Shown piece after piece: positions 60,401 through 64,000 of a DNA stretch of 64,000 nucleotides. The position numbers and the translations under genes were made by a program. The stretch comes from Pardosa pseudoannulata (taxonomy: Eukaryota > Arthropoda > Arachnida > Araneae > Lycosidae): NCBI GenBank assembly GCA_032207245.1, contig CM063509.1:10828314-10892313 (forward strand), written 5' to 3'. Position 1 is the first letter of the stretch; each line of letters starts with the position of its first letter. Under the pieces are notes generated by a model. That model was not told the origin of the DNA, did no database searches, and saw only the letters and a program-made list of their open reading frames with translations.

Positions 60401-61778
60401 ACTTTATTTTATCTGTGATGCATTTCTTTACTATTGTAAATGTTTATGAAAATGTGACTATCATAATTCTAAATATTTGATAATACATTATATCCTTAAT
60501 CTTAATAAGAAAAGCTACACTTATGAAATTTAAAATTTAATTTATATTAAATTTTAAATTTCATAATTTATATTTAAAATTAATAATATTTATAATTTAT
60601 ATTTAATTTATTAAATTACATTTAAAATTTAATTTAGTTTTAATAAGGCTAACTTTAAAATTTATGATATAAAACTATAGTTTATTGCTTTATTAATCAG
60701 GGCATGTCCTGTAAAATAAAAAAAAAAAAAAACCAGCCATTAGATTAGGATATTTTTTCAAAAATTATAAATTTTACTCTTATGTTCATAATATATTCAT
60801 ATCCTTACTTCAAAATAGTTTTTTGAGCTATACTTCTTAATAAGGGCTTGATTGAACGAGTAAAGTCCCCCCTGCCAAATGGGCGATAACGCGCCTATTT
60901 TGGTAACCACATCTCTTAAAAATATAAAAAAGGAAAAGAAAGTGTATAAAAGTGTATACATAGTACACATCTTTAATTTTGCAGGGTATAATTGATGATA
61001 TATGTATGCCCATATGTATAAACGAACTATAAAAATTTATTTTCCTTTGCACCTTTAAATCACTTTCTAAGGTCTGTGCTCCTACATCTTTCGAAAAGAA
61101 TTTGCAATAAAAAAGATAATCCAAAAAAATTTCTACTTTTTTCATATATGATTCAAAAGGTATATTGATTTCGGTTAAATTCTAAACATGGCAATAACCT
61201 AATGCTTTGCTTTGATGAAACTTGTTTGAAAATTTAATAAGGATCTAAAATTTCAACAGTTAGTCATTATTATATTTGTAATATACACAGGCACATTCAA
61301 GAACAGAAGTTTTTTTGACATTTTTGTCAAGAGAAGACAGGAAGTTATGTCCCCCCACAAATTATAGTAAGTTCTCCACTGCTCCCAAGTCTATTATATA
61401 ATTCATCATTATCTAAATGAGGAGATACAAATACAATTCGATCTTATTTATCGCCTATAAAATCTTATCATGCAAGGTCAGGTGGGTCATAAGTGAATTT
61501 GAGCAAGGATATGGATTAAAAAGTTTTGTAGGTGACACAGTAATTGGGCTCTTACATAAGATTATATGTCGGCAAGTTATTTTGAGCAAAATGAATCAAA
61601 TTTTAAATGGCAAGTTCAAGGTTTCATGAAATCTTCCAGTTAACTTACCTTTATTAACAACTTCCCAGGATATTTCAAAAACCCATCGGTTTTCAGATTC
61701 GGCTGTTGCTCCTCGATCTAATACAGAATCTTCTACTCCTTCAGGACGATAAAAACGTTTAGCAAGTCTTGAGGACAT
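24967..61778 (-). CDS. GYS1: Glycogen synthase (14 exons assembled, one segment not found)
   Basis: Spliced minus-strand gene; exons in transcript order are 61649-61778, 59848-60029, 56615-56806, 52439-52633, 50918-51062, 48419-48536, 45398-45518, 41385-41551, 38377-38455, 35070-35196, 32549-32706, 32305-32406, 28631-28699, 24967-25116. They join in frame to 644 codons. The enzyme (GT3 family) adds glucose from UDP-glucose to the growing end of glycogen in the cytosol. Visible: UDP-glucose loop [10 protein letters not shown]; catalytic EX7E pair in EPWGYTPAE; arginine-rich glucose-6-phosphate switch [15 protein letters not shown]-terminal [12 protein letters not shown] with a Ser/Thr every fourth residue. 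The animal family is about 700-740 residues; about 38 residues expected between exons 9 and 10 are missing, which accounts for part of the shortfall. Drosophila GlyS is the closest remembered relative (ENRW.FE..WEV.NK). Confidence 0.93.
25279..25440 (+). mobile_element. tRNA-derived SINE, copy 5
   Basis: The head is slightly truncated (starts agctgaatggttagggtgct), box B ggattcgaatccc, tail gctccaaaccaaa. Flanked by cccataaaagaatt and cccataaaaaaatt, a 14 bp duplication with one difference. Confidence 0.83.
25588..26662 (-). mobile_element. CAGGGTTCCCAC-family element, copy 2
   Basis: Perfect 12 bp termini CAGGGTTCCCAC / GTGGGAACCCTG; interior collinear with the other copies, including tagctgattatacccgacgt and a TATG tract. 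The flanking 5-mers do not match, so duplication is lost or the site was altered. Confidence 0.7.
27158..27597. mobile_element. Solo LTR with AATAC target duplication
   Basis: 440 bp starting TGTAAGG and ending GTTGTTACA (5 bp inverted ends TGTAA/TTACA), flanked by a perfect 5 bp duplication aatac. Much richer in G and C than the intron around it. Open frames inside it on both strands are not protein-like. It is distinct from the LTR at 7096. Confidence 0.75.
28631..28699 (-). CDS. GYS1: Glycogen synthase exon 13
   Basis: A 23-codon exon ([20 protein letters not shown] plus ETM) with acceptor atttacag and donor gtatgt. It matches the YY...R.MALSKA segment that precedes the phosphoregulated tail of the family. 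Confidence 0.9.
29389..30571 (-). mobile_element. CAGGGTTCCCAC-family element, copy 3
   Basis: Slightly mutated termini (CAGAGTTCCCAT / ATGGAAACCCTG) with a perfect 5 bp duplication atttt outside. It contains long TA/TATG microsatellite tracts at 29737-29818. The open frame across the microsatellite is a chance reading. Confidence 0.7.
31174..31856 (-). mobile_element. Second Tigger-like family, HTH-bearing derivative
   Basis: 683 bp with termini shared with 35289-36034 and 63197-63343 (cagtctctatcagttatatg / ...tagctggtactgactg). On the minus strand the frame at about 31411-31217 ([20 protein letters not shown]) resembles the N-terminal CENP-B/pogo helix-turn-helix. It lacks a DDE core. Confidence 0.65.
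31860..32035 (+). pseudogene. Possible transposase N-terminal HTH fragment
   Basis: One frame reads [20 protein letters not shown] and [20 protein letters not shown] before a stop. The GIS..TVQRI pattern is typical of the helix-turn-helix of DDE transposases of the IS630/Tc1 type. Too short for firm assignment. Confidence 0.35.
32305..32406 (-). CDS. GYS1: Glycogen synthase exon 12 (G6P arginine switch)
   Basis: A 34-codon exon in phase 0/0, separated from exon 11 by only 142 bp. It encodes [20 protein letters not shown] and [14 protein letters not shown]. The arginine cluster is the regulatory helix that senses glucose-6-phosphate in eukaryotic glycogen synthases, so allosteric activation is probably retained. 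Confidence 0.92.
32549..32706 (-). CDS. GYS1: Glycogen synthase exon 11 (second catalytic Glu)
   Basis: Encodes [40 protein letters not shown] and [13 protein letters not shown]. The AE at its start supplies the second Glu of the EX7E catalytic motif, so the motif is split by the intron between 32707 and 35069. The donor is gtacta. Confidence 0.95.
32707..35069 (-). other. Glycogen synthase intron 10; contents outline
   Basis: Contains a minus-strand transposase relic (about 33470-33760) and an (aaat)n tract near 33352-33380. At 33790-34060 a GC-richer stretch includes a short frame starting [20 protein letters not shown] at 33990; its class is unknown. Nothing was recognised in 32707-33240 or 34100-35069. 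Confidence 0.45.
33470..33760 (-). pseudogene. Tigger-like transposase N-terminal relic
   Basis: Minus-strand frames read [17 protein letters not shown] and, after a frameshift, [16 protein letters not shown], the pattern (W-x-LE-x-x-L--W) that follows the first HTH in Tigger/jerky-like transposases. No terminal repeats were found. Confidence 0.5.
35070..35196 (-). CDS. GYS1: Glycogen synthase exon 10 (first catalytic Glu)
   Basis: The acceptor ttacag is followed by [20 protein letters not shown], then [20 protein letters not shown] and TP. The Glu in YYEPWGY is the first acid of the GT3 EX7E pair. The exon ends one base into Ala with donor gtaaat. Confidence 0.94.
35289..36034 (+). mobile_element. 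Second Tigger-like family, C-terminal derivative
   Basis: 746 bp, inverted termini (CAGTCAGTACTGGCTATATG / ...CCGATACAGACTG) and TA on both sides. The plus frame 35417-35755 ends [20 protein letters not shown], which fits the acidic or basic tail of a pogo-type transposase. Its first 80 bp match the 5' end of the minus-strand copy at 31174-31856. Confidence 0.72.
36476..37700 (+). pseudogene. Degraded Tigger/jerky-like transposase
   Basis: Several frames together follow a pogo-type transposase: [25 protein letters not shown] (HTH), [27 protein letters not shown], an [14 protein letters not shown] block (catalytic DN region) and LAHGSRGST near the QPMDQG motif. Interrupted by many stops, frameshifts and two poly(A) insertions. 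No terminal repeats were identified. Confidence 0.72.
38377..38455 (-). CDS. GYS1: Glycogen synthase exon 9
   Basis: A 79 bp exon. It completes the split Gly and encodes [20 protein letters not shown] and CIYASQ, ending on a codon boundary before donor gtaata. In other animal glycogen synthases the next residues start with RQ and continue PPV.THN; no exon encoding them was found downstream. Confidence 0.88.
38456..41384 (-). other. Glycogen synthase intron 8; contents outline
   Basis: Contains the TTAA-flanked element at 40357-41317. 38456-40356 is AT-rich with no recognised feature. Confidence 0.5.
40357..41317. mobile_element. TTAA-flanked element with subterminal gtgactaaa repeats
   Basis: 961 bp between TTAA (40353-40356) and TTAA (41318-41321), with termini CCAGGCTTGCAA and TTGCAAGCCTGC that are inverted repeats apart from the outermost base. 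Motifs of the form aagtgactaaa recur within 90 bp of the left end and 110 bp of the right end, a pattern typical of transposase-binding arrays. No transposase frame. Confidence 0.74.
41385..41551 (-). CDS. GYS1: Glycogen synthase exon 8
   Basis: Acceptor tattag followed in phase 0 by [20 protein letters not shown], then [18 protein letters not shown] and [10 protein letters not shown]. The donor gtatgg leaves two bases of a Gly codon. A nearer AG two bases downstream of the chosen acceptor would break the frame. Confidence 0.93.
43728..43893 (-). mobile_element. tRNA-derived SINE, copy 6
   Basis: Reverse-orientation copy, diverged; contains ctggagtactatggtctact at the tail side and gggatttgaaaccc (box B complement) towards the right. 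It ends 38 bp before the Helitron. Confidence 0.75.
43932..45068 (+). mobile_element. Non-autonomous Helitron-like element
   Basis: Begins TCCTATACTATAATACGAGG immediately after an A, and ends CTAA immediately before a T. A 6 bp stem, 3 nt loop hairpin (CCGAGC gga GCTCGG, 45040-45054) sits 14 bases from the 3' end. A-to-T insertion, 5'-TC and 3' hairpin plus CTRR are the Helitron hallmarks. It carries a tRNA-like box B region, a repeated cgaggaatcgattggc motif and a GC-rich patch, but no Rep/helicase. Confidence 0.75.
44045..44118 (+). repeat. tRNA-like segment inside the Helitron
   Basis: Contains gggttcgaaccccggtgcg, a perfect tRNA T-arm/box B with a matching acceptor-like end, preceded by box-A-like taaggtcacgtac. 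Its anticodon arm is unclear, so it is treated as a captured or tRNA-derived fragment and not as a functional gene. Confidence 0.4.
45398..45518 (-). CDS. GYS1: Glycogen synthase exon 7
   Basis: Acceptor tttttgcag, donor gtaagt. It encodes [20 protein letters not shown] and [20 protein letters not shown], the hinge into the C-terminal Rossmann domain. A C/A homopolymer tract follows the donor. Confidence 0.94.
45519..48418 (-). other. Glycogen synthase intron 6; contents outline
   Basis: Contains the Tc1 element (45933-46957). 46958-48418 is AT-rich; a slightly GC-richer patch at 47200-47400 has no recognisable features. Confidence 0.5.
45933..46957 (+). mobile_element. Nearly full-length Tc1-like transposon (inactivated)
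   Basis: 1025 bp with inverted termini CACTGTCTACCAATAAGTAT / ATACTTATTGGTAGACAGTG and TA on both sides. Transposase pieces appear in order but in several frames: [14 protein letters not shown] (HTH), ..[40 protein letters not shown], then [38 protein letters not shown] and a final stop at 46894. Frameshifts and stops make it non-functional. Confidence 0.85.
48419..48536 (-). CDS. GYS1: Glycogen synthase exon 6
   Basis: Encodes [20 protein letters not shown] and then FVRGHFYG. The acceptor is ...cttgtag and the donor is gtatgt. The exon ends two bases into the Gly codon, completed by exon 7. A TA-rich microsatellite lies just upstream of the acceptor. Confidence 0.94.
48537..50917 (-). other. 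Glycogen synthase intron 5; contents outline
   Basis: Contains a (TA)n tract beside exon 6, the CAGGGTTCCCAC element (49243-50284) and a (GT)n tract (49641-49684). Nothing else recognised. Confidence 0.5.
49243..50284 (-). mobile_element. CAGGGTTCCCAC-family element, copy 4
   Basis: Termini CAGGGTTCTCAC / GTGGGAACCCTG with a perfect 5 bp duplication aaatg on both sides. The interior carries (TG)n in place of the TA/TATG tract of other copies and the shared tagctgattatacctgacgt motif. Confidence 0.73.
50918..51062 (-). CDS. GYS1: Glycogen synthase exon 5
   Basis: 48 codons plus one base, donor gttagt. It encodes [38 protein letters not shown] and KRKP. The Asp codon of the following DVITPNG is split across the intron. 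Confidence 0.95.
51063..52438 (-). other. Glycogen synthase intron 4; contents outline
   Basis: Contains a run of about 35 A residues (51370-51404), a GC-richer unclassified segment (51420-51660) and the repeat at 51675-51858. The long minus frame across the A-run encodes only a poly-Phe artefact. Confidence 0.5.
51675..51858 (+). repeat. Dispersed repeat, copy B (pair with 5702-5885)
   Basis: Collinear with 5702-5885 over about 185 bp. It continues leftwards into a GC-richer segment (51420-51660: gacggacttctcgatgggtg, acgttggtggacgggttccc) that is absent from copy A, so copy A is the shorter version. Confidence 0.6.
52439..52633 (-). CDS. GYS1: Glycogen synthase exon 4
   Basis: 65 codons, phase 0/0, donor gtaagc. 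It contains [14 protein letters not shown] and [16 protein letters not shown], the near-invariant core motifs of animal and fungal GT3 synthases, followed by DFYNNLDK. Confidence 0.95.
53557..54460 (+). mobile_element. TTAA-flanked MITE, copy 2
   Basis: 904 bp between TTAA (53553-53556) and TTAA (54461-54464). The left end is diverged (GGTATCCATT); the right end is GACAGATATC. It retains the internal block gtgaatttaaagccttttaa and most of the family interior. Confidence 0.76.
55442..56334 (+). mobile_element. TTAA-flanked MITE, copy 3
   Basis: 893 bp between TTAA (55438-55441) and TTAA (56335-56338). Left end AGTATCTGTCTATGTTG, right end TGTACACTAATACC. It has a deletion relative to the other copies near 55793, where about 60 bp of the aacatgtattttaat segment is missing. 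Confidence 0.76.
56615..56806 (-). CDS. GYS1: Glycogen synthase exon 3
   Basis: 64 codons, phase 0 at both ends, donor gtatta. It encodes [20 protein letters not shown], then [11 protein letters not shown] and [20 protein letters not shown], all strongly family-specific. Confidence 0.94.
57203..57375 (-). mobile_element. tRNA-derived SINE, copy 7
   Basis: A full-length reverse copy with a perfect 13 bp target duplication ttcatgacacagg (57190-57202 and 57376-57388). Box B complement gggattcgaaccc is intact, making this the best-preserved copy. Confidence 0.9.
57507..57905 (+). pseudogene. Tc1-like transposase N-terminal relic
   Basis: The terminal-like sequence gccaaaacattatgaccacc is followed by an open frame from 57648 reading [40 protein letters not shown] and [19 protein letters not shown], the paired HTH domain of a Tc1 transposase. 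It stops aligning at about 57905, so the DDE half is absent. Confidence 0.78.
58460..59233 (+). mobile_element. Tigger/pogo-like deletion derivative, copy 2
   Basis: 774 bp with termini CAGTAGAACCTCTTTTTAAC and ...GTTTCTACTG between TA dinucleotides. The frame 58730-59119 ([57 protein letters not shown]) encodes the acidic C-terminal part of the transposase, longer than in copy 1 at 2049, and ends with the shared QINRSVL. No catalytic core. Confidence 0.8.
59848..60029 (-). CDS. GYS1: Glycogen synthase exon 2 (UDP-glucose loop)
   Basis: Acceptor gtgtttcag, donor gtaatt after AAA. It encodes [20 protein letters not shown], the glycine-rich nucleotide-sugar loop of the N-terminal Rossmann domain, then [16 protein letters not shown]. 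It ends on a codon boundary at Lys. Confidence 0.93.
60030..61648 (-). other. Glycogen synthase intron 1; contents outline
   Basis: Contains an AT-only palindrome-rich tract (60520-60650). At 60850-60905 there is a short GC-richer patch (cctgccaaatgggcgataac). No gene or named repeat was recognised. Confidence 0.45.
60520..60650. repeat. AT-only palindrome-rich tract
   Basis: Interleaved ttaaattttaaatttcat and aaatttaaaatttaattta units form several overlapping inverted repeats with almost no G or C. It may be an expanded satellite-like or cruciform-prone sequence. Confidence 0.5.
61649..61778 (-). CDS. GYS1: Glycogen synthase exon 1 (start)
   Basis: Begins at ATG 61778-61776 in good context (A at -3). 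It encodes [14 protein letters not shown] and then [15 protein letters not shown], ending one base into Val with donor gtaagt. The in-frame upstream extension to 61823 would need a GTG start, so ATG is chosen. The N-terminus resembles the insect protein and lacks an obvious counterpart of the vertebrate RTLSMSSL phosphorylation site 2/2a. Confidence 0.9.
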
Positions 61779-62454
61779 TCTGTTTATATTTCGTAAACAA
61801 TTAAGACGAGAGGAGAAACTCACGCCTTCAGACCGTGCTGCTTTTTTACGTGCTTCTGGCGTTTTAAATCTTTACTATCGCGCATCAGACGATTCCTTTC
61901 CACTGCGCTTGCTCCAACAACCACGTGCTCAAATCCTTGAATGAAGTATAGTAAACAAGGTGACCTTAATTCAAGAAAAAATTATTGTATATCGCATACA
62001 TATCTGTTGGCAAAAGAGTTGCAAGATAGCTGTGAATGAATTATAATTATTTTTATTCAAATACTTCGTTTGGAAATTTATTTAAGTGGTAAAACTGAAT
62101 GACACTGTAATAAGGTGTAATAACATGAATCTAGGAAATAATAGAAAGAAATTATTTTACCTTTTCCAAAGGCTACTAAATTTAACCACTCTTTTTGTTA
62201 ATGCATTAAAACTACTGATTCACATATTTTTCAGTTACAGAAGTTTTTGCAGTAATTTAAGACGAAAACCAAAACTTAACATCTTAAACTCTGCTCCGCA
62301 AAATTCAACCCGCCTAATTTAACTTTTCATGATCATTGCGTGTCAGAGTTATATTAATTCTTAAATGTTAACAATCACAAATCCACAAAAATATGTTTGT
62401 AGGATTACTTTTGAGTTATAATTAAGATTTTTTACAATAGTTTTTCATTCTCAG
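61779..62454. promoter_or_regulatory. Head-to-head intergenic region, likely bidirectional promoter
   Basis: 676 bp separates the glycogen synthase ATG (minus strand) from the first ATG of the unknown plus-strand gene. The part next to glycogen synthase (61780-61935) is locally GC-richer than the surrounding DNA and includes a CACGTG E-box at about 61922. No clear TATA box was seen on either side. The plus-strand ATG follows a good acceptor (ttcattctcag), so a 5' UTR exon of that gene may lie here. Confidence 0.45.
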
Positions 62455-62742
62455 ATGTTTTCTGGTGAAAACGATGTGTTTGAGGACGAAGAAAATCGTG
62501 TTGAATTTCAAGAGATATGTTCCAGGTTGAAAGATCACACATTTCCTTCACCGTGGAGTATATTCTTTAAGGAATCTGAGGCAAATGAATTCGTCCCAGA
62601 AGTTTCTGAATTAGTTTTTCCAGACATGGATACTTTAAACGATCTCAACACCTCTACTCCTTTGCCTGAGAATGAACCATCTGATGTGTCAGTTGATACC
62701 TTTAAAGGACAGATGAATCCCAACAGTGCTTTGCTTGATAAA
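62455..62742 (+). CDS. First coding exon of an unrecognised gene
   Basis: An ATG directly after a polypyrimidine tract and cag opens 96 codons that end exactly at a consensus donor (AAA|gtaagg). The encoded N-terminus (MFSGENDVFEDEENRVEFQE, later SPWSIFFKESEA and PENEPSDVSV) is acidic and probably disordered, with no signal peptide or membrane segment and no motif I recognise. Splice sites on both sides, low AT compared with its surroundings and a frame that closes soon after the donor support a real exon. A possible next exon begins after ttttag at 63986, in phase, but only 15 bases of it are in the window. Confidence 0.6.
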
Positions 62743-63196
62743 GTAAGGCGATTGTTTTGTTATTCTTTATTTTTGGTCATTTCTGAGAAGCTATTTAATA
62801 TATGTTCATTTAAAGCTTTTGTTTTATAAAAAATGACAAGTATCAAAAGTGAATTTAAGATAAAGATTTATTTAAAGCATTTATATAGGATAAGATGGAA
62901 CCATTAAGGCATCTTACTATTTCAAGATAGTGTTTCTTAACAGAAAACTTTAAAAATGTCATAAGTACCATTGATCACATCTGTATATGTTTTTGTTTAT
63001 TCTCTTGCATGTATATACAACTCTTTATTGTTAAATTTATTCTTTATTTATTATTTCTGACAACTTGTATAAATTCTCAGTATAATTAATGATAATCTTC
63101 ATTTTTATTTTGTTTATTGCTCTGCCTTTTACTGATATATTTTTCTCTGTTTTATTTTTGGAAAATTTTCTTTCAATAAATTTGGAAAGTAATATA

Positions 63197-63343
63197 CAGT
63201 CTGTATCGGTTATATGGTCAGCTCAGGGGTCCAGAAAAATCAGACCCTATGAGCGGGGTGACCGTATATGCGGAACAATACAACCCTTTTGAATTGTGGC
63301 AGGATTATATTCACCTATCAGAATGTTATACTCATATATAGGA
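63197..63343 (-). mobile_element. Second Tigger-like family, truncated end
   Basis: Begins cagtctgtatcggttatatg after TA and follows the reverse complement of the right end of 35289-36034 (gcggaacaatacaacccttt, ggcaggattatattcaccta) for about 147 bp, then stops at the hAT relic. Confidence 0.7.
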
Positions 63344-63816
63344 TTGGCATGATTTAAATCAGTTGATTTAAATCATAATTTAAATCTTGATTTAAATCAG
63401 TTGATTTTTTTGAAAAAAATCATTGATTTAAATCTTTTTTTTTTTCACTTCTTTTAAAACCTGTATTCCAAAGACAGGAGAGTTGGAAATCAGTCAGCAC
63501 AGTAATACCAAATAAGTGTAAATAGATAGCATGTGTTTTCCAAGAATTTAGGGGTTGTTAGCAGAAAGTATGTAGTAGGGGTAGTACAATGATGGATTAT
63601 GACTGGTGGAATTCATTTTATGTAATGGGAGGTAAAGAGAGTATGACAGAGCTTAAAATCCTATTTGTCTACCCAATAACGACAGCCGTGGCTTCATCTG
63701 CCGGAATAGAAAAACAATTTTCTTCTTTTGGTATTGTTCATTCTAGCCTTCGTAACCAATTAGGAGTGGATAAAGCATCAAAGCTAGTGTTTTTATTGAT
63801 ACAATTAAATCCATAA
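63344..63816 (+). pseudogene. hAT transposase C-terminal relic with gatttaaatc repeats
   Basis: 63350-63440 holds several palindromic gatttaaatc units. The frame from 63589 ends PITTAVASSAGIEKQFSSFG, IVHSSLRNQLGVDKASKLVF and a stop at 63816. This is the hAT C-terminal dimerisation domain, in which the usual ...S.ASSA.SER.FS motif has become AGIEKQFS. The catalytic core is absent. Confidence 0.78.
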
Positions 63817-64000
63817 TTCGGTGCTTAAAAAATGTTGAAATAATTGTGATTTGTTTTTTTTAATAAATAGTTTGCATTAAAAGAATACTTAATTTGTTCT
63901 TTAAATTTACATCTTATTTAGTTTCCACTATCCAATTACAAAATAATGGAATGTATTTAGATTGAAATTTATATATTTAATTTTAGGTAATCAGTCTGCA

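Larger units (their letters stand above)
62743..64000 (+). other. Intron of the unrecognised gene; contents outline
   Basis: Contains a truncated Tigger-like end (63197-63343) and a hAT relic (63344-63816). A candidate acceptor ttttag lies at 63980-63985. Nothing was recognised in 62743-63196. Confidence 0.45.

Noticed and set aside
61779..61823. N-terminal extension of glycogen synthase to 61823
   Set aside because: The upstream start would be GTG; the first in-frame ATG is at 61778 and matches the family N-terminus length.

Overview
This is a 64 kb, strongly AT-rich animal genomic window. Small exons sit in introns of 0.1-6 kb with consensus GT-AG splice sites, and about a third of the sequence is recognisable transposon debris. 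The proteins and the repeat mix (tRNA-derived SINEs, Tc1/mariner, Tigger/pogo, hAT, TTAA elements, Helitron, LINE, solo LTRs) fit an arthropod; a chelicerate such as a spider is my inference, not proven here. There is no prokaryotic or organellar content, no CRISPR array, and no stand-alone tRNA or rRNA gene.

Layout. (1) 2910-20913, plus strand: the last five coding exons of a non-canonical nucleotidyltransferase, best matched to TUT1 (Star-PAP / U6 snRNA terminal uridylyltransferase). The first part of the gene (zinc finger, RRM, the first two catalytic aspartates) lies outside the window to the left. One intron has a GC donor. (2) 20914-24966: convergent intergenic space, probably including the 3' UTR of the next gene. 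(3) 24967-61778, minus strand: a glycogen synthase gene (GYS / Drosophila GlyS orthologue). I assembled fourteen coding exons; their phases fit throughout and they give 644 codons. The gene keeps the UDP-glucose loop, the EX7E catalytic pair, the arginine-rich glucose-6-phosphate switch and the C-terminal phosphorylation ladder. One conserved stretch of about 38 residues, expected between exons 9 and 10, could not be found. (4) 61779-62454: a 676 bp head-to-head intergenic region. (5) From 62455, plus strand: the first coding exon of a gene I do not recognise.

The introns carry at least nine transposon families, several with intact termini and target-site duplications that I could read directly: a 3-copy TTAA-flanked MITE family, a second TTAA element with subterminal repeats, a 4-copy family ending in CAGGGTTCCCAC with 5 bp duplications, two Tigger-like families that exist as internal-deletion derivatives, a compact non-autonomous Helitron, two solo LTRs with perfect duplications, a nearly full-length Tc1 element, and seven copies of one tRNA-derived SINE.

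Functionally the two named genes are unrelated neighbours (RNA 3'-end modification and glycogen synthesis). No gene cluster or new enzymatic system is evident. The most unusual material is the transposon architecture and the missing glycogen synthase exon.
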